From NCBI RefSeq assembly GCF_001650725.1, contig NZ_LXVX01000015.1, positions 1 through 36,651 of the forward strand: a DNA stretch of 36,651 bases, read 5' to 3'. Both the position numbers and the translations under genes were made by a program. The first letter of the stretch is position 1. Every line of letters begins with the position of its first letter. Below the pieces are notes generated by a model. That model searched no databases, was not told the origin of the DNA, and was given only the letters and a program-made list of their open reading frames with translations. Shown here in pieces: positions 7,856-15,675 of the stretch. Origin of the DNA: Sphingobium sp. TCM1. Lineage in GTDB: Bacteria; Pseudomonadota; Alphaproteobacteria; Sphingomonadales; Sphingomonadaceae.

Positions 7856-9466
7856 ATGCCAGACTATGTCATTATCGGGGGCGGCTCGTCCGGAGGCGTG
7901 ATCGCCAGTCGTTTGTCGGAAGATCCGGAAACGACGGTATGCCTGCTCGAAGCTGGCGGATCGGGTAATTCCCCGCTCGTTTCGACACCAGGTGCCTTTG
8001 CGGCACTGATCCAGGATTTTGCGATCAACACCCTCAACTGGCGGTACAATACCGAACCAAACCCGGCGCTGAACGGCCGCCGCCTCTATAATCCTCGCGG
8101 CAAGATGCTGGGCGGATCGAGCGGCATGAACGGCATGGTCTACATCCGCGGCGACCGATCCGATTTCGACACATGGCGCGATCTCGGCAACCAGGGCTGG
8201 TCGTACAACGACGTCTTGCCTTACTTCAGAAAGGCGGAGCGCAATGTCCGGGGCGACAGTCAATATCATGGCGCCTTCGGTCCGCTTCACGTGTCCAACG
8301 GCGATGCTTCCTTCAAAGCCTATGGCGCCTTTATCGAGGCCGCTGCATCGCTTGGTCATCCACAGAACGAGGATTTCAACGGCGATACCCAGGAAGGGAT
8401 CGGTGTCTACCAATTCACCGTCAAGGACGGCCGGCGGGCCGGTGTGAAGCGCTGCTATATCGACCCGATGCTCGACCGACCCAACGTCCGCGTTGAGGTG
8501 AATGCGCGCGCGAGGCGGATCGTTTTCGAAGGCAAGAGGGCGGTTGCCGTGGAGTTCGTCCAGGACGGCCAAGTGCGGCGAGTCGATGTCCAGAAGGAGG
8601 TCATCGTCAGCAGCGGTTCGTTCAATTCACCCCAGATTCTGATGCTCTCCGGTGTCGGCCCACGCGCCGAGCTCGACCGGCATGGCATAGAAGTCGTTCA
8701 AGAAATAAATGGCGTCGGGCAGAATCTGCATGATCATCCCGACGTCATGATGATCTTCGAGACGCGCAAGCGCATTGGCATTGCGCTCAATCCATTGGGA
8801 TTGATCAAGAGCACAAAGGATCTTCTGCACTATATCGTGCGCAAAGGCAGCTGGCTGGGCAATCCGCCGACTGCCGCAGGAGGGTTCCTGCGCTCCGATC
8901 CCGATCGGGACCGCCCGGACTTCCAACTCCACGTGATTCCGCTAGCCTATCGCGACCACGCACGCGACTATCGTTTGATGACGAAATGGGGCTTCACGGT
9001 TCTCATCAATATCGGTCATCCCAAGAGCAGAGGTGCAGTGCGCCTTCGCGATAGTTCCGCTCTGTCCGATCCCCTCATCGACCTCAATCTTCTGAGCCAT
9101 CCTGACGATCGAACCGCGTTACGAAACGCCTTCAAGATAACGCAGGACATTCTTTTCTCAGAGACGATGAATGACGTGGTCAAGCGACCGCTCTACCCCA
9201 CCCACAAGCTGAATGAAGATCAAGAAATTGACGCTTACCTCACTGAACATGTGAATCATTCTTATCACCCGGTCGGCACGTGCAAGATGGGAACCGACGC
9301 GCTGGCGGTTGTCGACACTCGTCTCAAGGTTCGAGGGCTGCAAAATGTTCGCGTGGCTGATGCCTCGATCATGCCAACGATCATCAACGGCAATACGAAC
9401 GCCACTTGCATCATGATCGGCGAAAAAGCAGCAGACATGATCGTAGAGGACCAGAGACCTCAATGA
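7856..9466 (+). CDS. GMC-family FAD-dependent alcohol dehydrogenase (choline-dehydrogenase-like)
   Basis: A 536-residue GMC oxidoreductase. The N-terminus YVIIGGGSSGGVIASRLSED is the FAD dinucleotide-binding fold, followed by CLLEAGG. The GMC signatures GRRLYNPRGKMLGGSSGMNG and SSGSFNSPQILMLSGVGP are present. The active-site pair is His471 in HSYHPVGTCKMG and Asn513 in INGNTNATCIMIGEKAADMI. There is no signal peptide, so it is probably cytoplasmic or membrane-associated and passes electrons to a quinone or cytochrome. GAGGAG lies about 8 nt before the ATG. It is transcribed divergently from the receptor-aldehyde dehydrogenase operon. PEG dehydrogenase of Sphingopyxis is in the same family and of nearly the same length, but many alcohols are possible substrates. 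Confidence 0.93.
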   Translation: MPDYVIIGGGSSGGVIASRLSEDPETTVCLLEAGGSGNSPLVSTPGAFAALIQDFAINTLNWRYNTEPNPALNGRRLYNPRGKMLGGSSGMNGMVYIRGDRSDFDTWRDLGNQGWSYNDVLPYFRKAERNVRGDSQYHGAFGPLHVSNGDASFKAYGAFIEAAASLGHPQNEDFNGDTQEGIGVYQFTVKDGRRAGVKRCYIDPMLDRPNVRVEVNARARRIVFEGKRAVAVEFVQDGQVRRVDVQKEVIVSSGSFNSPQILMLSGVGPRAELDRHGIEVVQEINGVGQNLHDHPDVMMIFETRKRIGIALNPLGLIKSTKDLLHYIVRKGSWLGNPPTAAGGFLRSDPDRDRPDFQLHVIPLAYRDHARDYRLMTKWGFTVLINIGHPKSRGAVRLRDSSALSDPLIDLNLLSHPDDRTALRNAFKITQDILFSETMNDVVKRPLYPTHKLNEDQEIDAYLTEHVNHSYHPVGTCKMGTDALAVVDTRLKVRGLQNVRVADASIMPTIINGNTNATCIMIGEKAADMIVEDQRPQ

Positions 9467-9495
9467 CCCCAAAGCACTGATGGCGCGTATTGGCC

Positions 9496-9514
9496 GCCAG
9501 CGTGACACGCTGGC
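9496..9514 (+). terminator. Hairpin downstream of the GMC gene
   Basis: GCCAGCGT, GAC, ACGCTGGC forms an 8-bp perfect stem with a 3-nt loop, 30 bases after the GMC stop. It lacks a clear T-run, so it may be an imperfect terminator or only an RNA-stabilising hairpin. Confidence 0.4.
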
Positions 9515-9613
9515 TAGTCTAGATGGTCAGGCGGCTGCTTGGGAGCATTATAGAGCTATAGAGGCAGGTTAGTCACCCTGCCGCGAGCAGGAGGAAAGAC
9601 TTGATCGGATGTC

Positions 9614-11737
9614 CTATATTGGCGCCGTATCGAAAGCTCCATTCGGCCTCGCGCTGACGAGCGTCGTCGTGGAAGCGCTTCGGTCAGTCGGGAACCATGC
9701 GGAGCTGGACGTGGCGCCGTCGCCCCAGACCCGCGAAAATGGCAGGCGGTGGTGCGCGTTGATGAGGACGGCCAGCGCCGCTCGGTAGCTGTCATCGCGG
9801 ATATAGGCGTCATGGGTCCACAGGAGCTGATCGCGCGTGACGCCCTGGCTCGCGGCCGCCATGCGCGACAGGCCGAGATTGGTTGCGTCGGCGAGGATCG
9901 TGGCGAGCAGCGCGTTTTCATTGGGGCACGCCTCGCCGGTGCGCAGGTTGGTGAACGCTGCGAGAAAGCCGGTTTCCTGCGCCACCTCATGCAGCAGCTC
10001 GGTGATGCGGATGCGTGGCATCATGGCATCGAGCCGGTCAGCCAGTACTTCGGCATCGGGTGTCGCGATCGTGCGTATCGGCGATATCTGGAGGCGGCCG
10101 TCGCGGAACCGCACACCTTCCAGAGCGTCGCGCTTCAGGCGCTGGGCGAATTTCTTCAGCCGCCAGTCCAGTTCGCGGCCCCGCTGTTCGAGCCATTCGC
10201 TGGCTGTGGGTGGCAGGCCAAGAGCCGATACGATCGGCTTGGCCTTCGGATCGCTGAGCAGGTAGCTGTCGAACCGGCGGTATCCCGCCGATCGCTCCAC
10301 CCAGACATCCCCGGACCGCAATTTGTTGCGCAGATGCGCGATCGTTGCGATCTCCCAAAGCCTCCGGTTGATCTTGCCGTCATCGCCAACAACGATTTTC
10401 CGCCATTCCTTGCGGAAGGGCATCGGAGCGTCGGGAGGCAGATCGCGTTTGCCCGACCTGTTGAGGTCGCGCAGCATCTCGACAGCGGCGATCGTCTTCG
10501 CGCTGCCCTTTCCCGCCCTGAACTGGAGCGCTTCAAGCAGATCAGGGGCGAACTTACGCAACGTCGCATAGCGATCGGCCGCGACCGTCAACGGGTCGAG
10601 GCTCGCGGTTTCCGCGATCGTCGCTACTTCTGGTCTGGCCTTCAGGAGGGTGTTCTACCCGACCGAAGCGTCCAGGGCCTCTATCGGATCTTCGCCGGTA
10701 TCGACTGCATCGGTGAGTGCGTCGATCGTCCTGCGAAAGATCAGCATCAGCCGCGCGACGTTCTTCGACGTGGTGGCATAGCTGCGCGCCTGGGCGTTCT
10801 TCGCGCGGGTGAAGATGCTGCCGATCAGCTTGTCCGCCATCTCCAGAGCGCTGTCAGTCAGCCGTTCTTCGAGGTCGAGCAGGAAAGCAACAAGCGTGGC
10901 GCGCCGGCGGGAGGGGATATATCGCTCGATCATATAGGCAGGCGAAGCGCGGCCTTCCCTGACATATTGCCGAAATCGGTCCCCATGGATGCGGCCAGCT
11001 ACGTCGGGAGAAATGCCGATCTTCCGCACTTGCCACAGGCGGTCGAGAATCTGGCGGATGTGATCGGGTTTGGCCGCGACGGGAATGGTCTTGAGCAAAG
11101 CAAGCTGGCTCATGCCGTCGGCGTCGTCAAAGAGCTGGTCGAGGGCGTGGACCTGTTCGGCGCTGAGATCGGCGATCAGGGCATAGGCGGCCTGCTTACG
11201 GGCACGCGCACGTCCCGCGCTGCTGGCGCGTTCGATGGTGGAGATGGACGGCAACAGAATCCGGACCTCGCGAAGGGCGGTGGCGACGCCGGTCGCGATC
11301 GTCATCCCCTTGTCGGTCGCCCATGCCGTTTTCGCGGCCGCTTCGATCATGAAGGGAATATCGGCGCGGGTCGCCCCCCGAAGTCCCAAGCGCACCGCCA
11401 ACACACGGGCATGATCCGTCATTGTCTGATCTCGCGCCGCATAGTTGGCCAGGTCGGTTACGTGCAGTCCAAGTTGCTCCGCGACGAAGGCGGCGAGATC
11501 ATGGGGTATCGCTCCCCTGTCCTGTATCAACTGCGCAAGCGTGATGCCCGGGTGCCGCAAGAGCGCGAGTTGCAGCGCGACGCCCAACTGGTTCCGTTGC
11601 TCCCGTCGCGCGCCGATGATCTCGATATCCGAAGGCTCGAAGGTGTAGAGCCGTGCCAAGTGGTCGCGATCAGTCGGGATGGCGAGGATCTGGTCGCGCT
11701 CGCTCTCGGTCAGGAGTTGATGCTTGCGCTTCGTCAT
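9614..11737 (-). pseudogene. tnpA: Tn3-family transposase, truncated and with an internal amber stop
   Basis: The N-terminal part begins MTKRKHQLLTESERDQILAI (start at 11737) and runs to a TAG at 10655-10657. The same frame continues without a shift (NTLLKARPEVATIAETA and onward), and Tn3 transposases have a Trp at this spot (VGW), so TGG to TAG is a one-base nonsense change. The downstream part is clearly Tn3-like: RKFAPDLLEALQFRAG, then QLLWTHDAYIRDDSYRAALA and INAHHRLPFSRVWGDGATSSS. After TSSS the frame degenerates (AWFPTDRSAS and onward) through indels. The C-terminal roughly 270 residues, with the last catalytic residues, are lost. A full protein would be about 970-1000 residues, so this copy cannot transpose by itself. 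Confidence 0.88.
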
Positions 11738-11745
11738 GCCGATTC

Positions 11746-11810
11746 CCGTCCACAAAAGGTCATCTGTGCCTATGGACAGCCATGAGTAAAGAGACATAGT
11801 ATGTGGACGG
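11746..11810. promoter_or_regulatory. res: Probable res site between divergent tnpA and tnpR
   Basis: The gap between the two divergent genes contains a perfect inverted pair CCGTCCACA (11746-11754) and TGTGGACGG (11802-11810). In Tn3-family elements with this layout the resolvase binds here to resolve cointegrates and to repress both genes. Subsite limits cannot be set by eye. Confidence 0.5.
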
Positions 11811-11877
11811 ACATGGATTGGGCAAAGCGGTCGCCCTTCATAGCGTCCAGAGAACGACCGTTGGGGAGACGCACGGC

Positions 11878-12447
11878 ATGGGCGATATTCTGGGCTATGC
11901 CCGCGTCAGCACCGGCGATCAGGATGTTTCGGGCCAAACCATGCGACTGGAGAAGGCGGGCGCCATCAAGGTGTTTACCGACGTCATGTCGGGCAAGAGC
12001 ATGGAGCGGCCCGGTCTGGCCGAACTGATCGCCTATGCGCGTAAGGGTGATACCCTAGCGGTGGTCCGCCTCGATCGGCTCGGGCGCTCGTTGGCCGAAT
12101 TGCTCGCCACGGTCGAGACGCTACGCGGCCAGGGCATCGCTCTTCTGAGTCTTGAGGAAAAGATCGACACATCGTCGGCCGCCGGCGAACTCATCTTCCA
12201 TGTGTTCGGGGCCATTGCCCATTTCGAGCGACGGCTGATTTCCGAGCGGACCAGGGACGGCATCGCTGCCGCACGCGCCAAGGGCAAGCAGCCTGGCCGT
12301 CAGCCGCTCGACATGTCCAAGGTGGATGCCGCGATCAAACTGGTTGAAGCCCGTATCTCGCCGACCGAAGCGGCGCGGCAACTCGGCATCGGCCGATCGA
12401 CTATCTATCGCGAAATGCGCCGCCTTGGCGTGGAAAGGCCTGCCTGA
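11878..12447 (+). CDS. tnpR: Tn3-family resolvase (serine recombinase)
   Basis: A 189-residue serine recombinase. ILGYARVSTGDQD carries the catalytic Ser. DTLAVVRLDRLGRSLAELL is the conserved second motif, and HFERRLISERTRDGIAAARAKG the E-helix that joins the halves. The C-terminal helix-turn-helix is ISPTEAARQLGIGRSTIYRE. The ATG at 11878 is preceded by GGGGAGA about 8 nt upstream; the longer frame from 11803 runs through the res region and is unlikely. It appears intact and could still act on a res site although the partner transposase is dead. The next gene starts on the base after its TGA, so the two are translationally coupled. Confidence 0.93.
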   Translation: MGDILGYARVSTGDQDVSGQTMRLEKAGAIKVFTDVMSGKSMERPGLAELIAYARKGDTLAVVRLDRLGRSLAELLATVETLRGQGIALLSLEEKIDTSSAAGELIFHVFGAIAHFERRLISERTRDGIAAARAKGKQPGRQPLDMSKVDAAIKLVEARISPTEAARQLGIGRSTIYREMRRLGVERPA

Positions 12448-13821
12448 ATGTCCAGACCGAAATCCGCTCACGATCTTTCCGGATTGATGAAGTACTTGGG
12501 CCGTGCGCCCTGGGACGAGATGATGGACGAGATGCTCGTCGCGCATCTTGGCCCGGCCTGCGATGCGATGGATCTTGAGCCTGATGATATATTCGACATC
12601 ATCGGCGATCATTGGGAGGCGCAGCTGTGGGGCTGTGCTTTCGAAGACTTGCTCACACAGGAACTCGAGCCTGAAGGCCTCAATCTCGTCGATGAGTATC
12701 TCAAGCGCCGGGGCTGGAACGAGAAAGCGCCGAACAAGGCTTACATGCGCGCACTGCGCGATACGGTGATGTCGCTCTATGAGGTTAGCGAGGTCGTCCC
12801 CGGGCAGTCGATGACCTTGCGGGATCTTCTGCGCGATATTGCGCCGGTCACGGTGCGCGAACATAGCGCAACGCAGACCCTTGTTAACTGGGACAAGATC
12901 GCCGCACGGGTCATCGAGGTGAATGGCCGCCATGGGATTTCCGGCGCCTTATTACCGTTCAGCGCGGACGGCGCCGGGCGAGTGATCGAGGCCTTTTCCC
13001 AACTTGAAGACGATGGGCCAGGTACTGACCGACTGTCCCCTCCCGAAAGGGAGGGCCTCCTAAAAGCGTCAGGTCCGATTTTCACCAATATCTGGCTGCT
13101 TGATTGTCTGGGCAAGGCCATGTCCGGCAGCGTGCCGGAAATGGTCAATGCCGATGGCGATGATCTTGTGTTCCACCGTATCGTGTTCCCCCTGGCGAAG
13201 GGCGTGATCGGCAAGAGCGTGGTTCGCAGGCTGAACGCGGCGCAATGGCTGGAACCTGCGAGCGATACGTTCTGGAACTGGCTGGCGCCAGTGACGAAGA
13301 ACAGGAAACCACGAACGACCAAAGGCGGGCAGGCTTTTGTGACAACCATGGAGGACGGCACACCTGTTTTTGCCAATGTCGAACTGGTGGGTCGCAAACT
13401 GATCGTTGAGGTCAATAGCGCCGCCCGCGCGGAGCAAGCGATCACGCAGATGCGCGAATGGCTCGGTGATTGCGTGAGCACACCTATGACCGAAATTCGG
13501 ACTATGGCCCAGTTCATGGCCGATGACGCCGCCCGCGCTCCGCAGGAAGAGCCGCTCGATATCCCGTCGGACGAAAGGGAGCGCATCGTTCATGAGATGC
13601 TGACACGCGAATATACCAAAACGCTTGATGAAGCGGTGCCCGCCCTCGGCAACAAGACACCGCGGGCTTTGGCCCGTACAAAGGCAGGCCGGGCGAAAGT
13701 TGCCGACTGGCTAAAATATATAGAGAATGGTGCGGCAAAATCCGGGACTGGCGAGCCAATGGCCACCTATGATTTTACGTGGATGTGGCAAGAGCTGGGG
13801 CTGATCGACTTCCGCCGTTGA
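12448..13821 (+). CDS. Tn3 accessory protein of unknown function with an MbcA/ParS-like C-terminal motif
   Basis: A 457-residue protein whose ATG directly follows the tnpR stop (TGAATG). I do not recognise the N-terminal 380 residues, which are soluble and acidic without membrane segments. The C-terminal part, residues about 390-430, contains TLDEAVPALGNKTPRALART followed by KAGRAKVADWLK. This short pattern (PALG.KTPRE/A followed by a helix) occurs in MbcA/ParS/Xre-type antitoxin toxin-binding domains and in some SEC-C-linked proteins. No toxin gene lies beside it. It is probably a passenger carried by the transposon, since a candidate transposon end follows its stop by 35 bases. The function is open. 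Confidence 0.7.
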   Translation: MSRPKSAHDLSGLMKYLGRAPWDEMMDEMLVAHLGPACDAMDLEPDDIFDIIGDHWEAQLWGCAFEDLLTQELEPEGLNLVDEYLKRRGWNEKAPNKAYMRALRDTVMSLYEVSEVVPGQSMTLRDLLRDIAPVTVREHSATQTLVNWDKIAARVIEVNGRHGISGALLPFSADGAGRVIEAFSQLEDDGPGTDRLSPPEREGLLKASGPIFTNIWLLDCLGKAMSGSVPEMVNADGDDLVFHRIVFPLAKGVIGKSVVRRLNAAQWLEPASDTFWNWLAPVTKNRKPRTTKGGQAFVTTMEDGTPVFANVELVGRKLIVEVNSAARAEQAITQMREWLGDCVSTPMTEIRTMAQFMADDAARAPQEEPLDIPSDERERIVHEMLTREYTKTLDEAVPALGNKTPRALARTKAGRAKVADWLKYIENGAAKSGTGEPMATYDFTWMWQELGLIDFRR

Positions 13822-13855
13822 CCGCCCTCACATCGCCGTTCTGGTATTGTTCGGG

Positions 13856-13893
13856 CTTAGCGTTGTCTGGCGTACCATCCACGCGATGCCCTC
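13856..13893 (-). repeat. Candidate terminal inverted repeat of the Tn3 remnant
   Basis: Read on the minus strand, the segment starts GGGCATCGCGTGGATG and ends CAGACAACGCTAAG. A GGG start and TAAG inner end over about 38 bp is the usual shape of Tn3-family ends. It lies just after the accessory gene and at the point where the sigma-factor reading frame loses its family resemblance. No partner copy was found. Confidence 0.4.
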
Positions 13894-14195
13894 CGGTCGC
13901 GCGCATCCTCGGGCAGGTCGGCGTGAAAGCGGGCGCGGCGACGACCGGTGAGAAAGCAGTTCTTCATCACGGTCCGGGTCCAGGCGGCGAGGCTTGTTCC
14001 CGCCGCGAAGCTGGCGCGCGCGGTCCAGCACCGAAGCATGGTGTCCTGCAGAAGGTCGTCGGCATCGGCGCCCCCTCCAGTCAGTCGCCGCGCATAGGCG
14101 CTGAGCGACGCCGCCTGCTCGATCAGCGCTGCTCCGAACGCATTGTCGGGCATGGCGATCGGCAAGGGAACACGGGCAGGTATATCGGACGGCAT
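13857..14195 (-). pseudogene. ECF-type sigma factor, truncated by the transposon end
   Basis: The frame starts at the ATG complementary to 14193-14195 with CGGAG about 6 nt upstream. It encodes sigma region 2: LIEQAASLSAYARRLTGGGA, then DADDLLQDTMLRCWTARASF and AWTRTVMKNCFLTGRRRARF, the helices that bind core polymerase and the -10 element. The protein then ends after about 110 residues (SRGWYARQR-stop) inside the candidate transposon repeat, without region 4, which recognises the -35 element. ECF factors are normally 170-200 residues, so this copy should be inactive. No anti-sigma gene is adjacent. Confidence 0.72.
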
Positions 14196-14353
14196 CTCAT
14201 TCTCCGGGCAGGGCTCTCCTGCCCCTCAAGCGATATAGGGTGCGGGCGCCGATGTTTCCGGCCAGACCGCTTCAAGGCCCGCTTCGTCCCGTCCCGGTCG
14301 ATCGGGGCTGCGCCCGTGCTATAAGGCTCCCATATCGCGATCGGAGAGAGACG

Positions 14354-14647
14354 ATGGAGCGCCTGTTCCCGCGCGCCTTGATAGCGTGCATTCGTGAGGC
14401 TCGGCCGCCGACGCCGCAGGAGCTTGCATCGATGGCCGAGAAGATCTGGCACGAGGCTTTTCCAGAGCGTCCATTTCGACGCGAGCGCGCCATGACCATC
14501 GCCGCCGTAGCGCTCACAGGCGAACGCCAGACGTGCAAGGGACCGCCGGCATCCTGTCCCGCTGAACCATTTCCGGCTAGAATGCGGAGCGCTACGGTCG
14601 GCCGATGGTCGCCAGGGCTGTCGTCCAGGAGAGGATGCGCCGCTTGA
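14354..14647 (+). CDS. Small hypothetical protein
   Basis: A 97-residue frame beginning MERLFPRALIACIREARPPT. The ATG at 14354 has GGAGAG 5-6 nt upstream, the best start in this stretch. The first 60 residues look like a real helical protein (QELASMAEKIWHEAFPERPF); the last 35 are of low-complexity composition and could be non-native. I recognise no family. It is the only plus-strand gene candidate between the sigma fragment and the WGR gene. Confidence 0.4.
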   Translation: MERLFPRALIACIREARPPTPQELASMAEKIWHEAFPERPFRRERAMTIAAVALTGERQTCKGPPASCPAEPFPARMRSATVGRWSPGLSSRRGCAA

Positions 14648-14711
14648 GCCGGCAACATGCTGGCCGTAGCACCGGCCGGTTTCTTCAAGCAGCCGATGTG
14701 GCGGTGGCGGC

Positions 14712-14996
14712 TCAAATCTCGGTGGGCACCGGCTTGTAAGGCACTCCGATCCGGGTTTCGGCCGTGCCGCGCCGCCGCAGGGTCGCGGCAATGTGGCGGT
14801 CGGCCGCCGCGCGATCGATGAAGGCGTGCCGCTGGGCCTGGCCGTGTGAGCCGATCCGGCCCCAGCGGGTTTCCACAACGATCATGCCGAAAAGATCGAG
14901 GCTCGCGGTGATGCTGTAGCGCCGGCGGATGTTGCGCGCCGGATCGAGCGCCACCAGCTCGATCGGCTCGGGCAAGGACAGGTTCGCGCCATTCAT
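14712..14996 (-). CDS. WGR domain protein
   Basis: A 94-residue single-domain protein. FGMIVVETRWGRIGSHGQAQ contains the Trp-Gly-Arg motif that names the WGR domain, found in poly(ADP-ribose) polymerases and in many short plasmid or chromosomal proteins, where it is thought to bind nucleic acid. The remainder (AFIDRAAADRHIAATLRRRG) fits the rest of the fold. I set the start at MNGANLSLPEPIELVALDPA (14996); the longer frame adds 20 residues without family support. It is probably a standalone DNA- or RNA-binding accessory protein. Confidence 0.78.
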   Translation of the reverse strand: MNGANLSLPEPIELVALDPARNIRRRYSITASLDLFGMIVVETRWGRIGSHGQAQRHAFIDRAAADRHIAATLRRRGTAETRIGVPYKPVPTEI

Positions 14997-15037
14997 GGCG
15001 CGGAGCCTACGAATTATGCCTCTCCAAGTCCGGCGAC

Positions 15038-15073
15038 TTTCTTGAATCAATGGCACGCCGGTGATTCAAGAAA
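15038..15073. repeat. 12-bp perfect inverted repeat between two minus-strand genes
   Basis: TTTCTTGAATCA at 15038-15049 and TGATTCAAGAAA at 15062-15073 flank a 12-nt spacer. The arms are AT-rich in a GC-rich setting. They lie in the 96-bp gap between the secreted-protein gene and the WGR gene, so terminator, operator or site of past insertion are all possible. Confidence 0.6.
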
Positions 15074-15092
15074 TCGATGGTTCCTCGAAGCG

Positions 15093-15626
15093 TTACCGCG
15101 TCTGCGGGAGTGCGCGACGCTTCTGGCGCTGTTCGAGCCAGGTGGTGAACGCCGACTGGGTGCAAACGTCCAAGGGTTCATAGGTGCCCGGCGCAACACG
15201 CCGAAACAGCATGGGGCCGGTCCGAACGGTGCTTCGGCCGAGAGACACCTGGCAGCTATTCCCGGTCATTCCGCACCGGCCACCTATGTTCATCACCGGA
15301 CTGGTGCGGATGCGAATTGGTCCCGAGACGCGGCCCTTCGTGATGCTGATAACGCGCGCGGGGCGGCTCTGCTCGATCTTATGCCCGGGCCTGAACCATG
15401 GTCGTGCTCGTCCGTCCGACCCGCACCAGAAACTGCGCGGTGCCGTCACCGGCGCCCGCCCTATCTCCAACTCACCAACAAGATCGGCTTTGGTGAACGC
15501 CGCGCGTCCCGCTGCCTCGATATTGTCGGGCAGGATGCAGGAGCACGCCATGGCGGGCGTGGACGCGCTCAACGCCGCACCGGCCAGAGCCGTGCCGATC
15601 GCTCGCGATAGCGACACCATCATCAT
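15093..15626 (-). CDS. Secreted protein of unknown function
   Basis: A 177-residue protein with a clear Sec signal: basic start, hydrophobic core (IGTALAGAALSASTPAMA) and cleavage near AMA/CSC. The Cys directly after the cleavage site could accept a lipid, but the -3 position is not the usual Leu. The mature protein is rich in Cys (CSC, FWCGSDG, GRCGMTGNSC, DVCTQ), suggesting disulphides and an extracytoplasmic site. I recognise no named domain. It lies 49 nt downstream of the serpin gene on the same strand and may be cotranscribed with it. Confidence 0.65.
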   Translation of the reverse strand: MMMVSLSRAIGTALAGAALSASTPAMACSCILPDNIEAAGRAAFTKADLVGELEIGRAPVTAPRSFWCGSDGRARPWFRPGHKIEQSRPARVISITKGRVSGPIRIRTSPVMNIGGRCGMTGNSCQVSLGRSTVRTGPMLFRRVAPGTYEPLDVCTQSAFTTWLEQRQKRRALPQTR

Positions 15627-15675
15627 ACCGGGAGGCTACGCCCGCACGGCTGAACGGAGCATGGCCTGAGTGCGC

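Larger units (their letters stand above)
9614..13893. mobile_element. Remnant Tn3-family transposon (defective), left end missing
   Basis: The unit comprises a truncated transposase, an intergenic res region, a divergent resolvase and a coupled accessory gene, followed by a candidate terminal repeat at 13856-13893. The left boundary is not an intact end: transposase homology fades near 9650 with small indels, and no left inverted repeat was found. It separates the catabolic cluster from the plasmid transfer region. Confidence 0.6.

Noticed and set aside
9480..9575. A 30-residue frame (MARIGRQRDTLASLDGQAAA and onward) after the GMC gene
   Set aside because: It is short, has no ribosome-binding site, and contains the hairpin at 9496-9514. 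Coding cannot be supported.
10591..10655. A frameshift in the first Tn3 transposase
   Set aside because: The frame is the same before and after the stop. It is a nonsense codon, not a shift.
9749..11785. A 678-residue plus-strand frame opposite the Tn3 transposase
   Set aside because: It is an antisense shadow of the transposase, with no recognisable domain, caused by high GC codon bias.
14123..14878. A 251-residue minus-strand frame opposite the small ORF at 14354
   Set aside because: The translation is rich in Arg, Ser and Pro with no motif, and it overlaps the sigma-factor gene in another frame.
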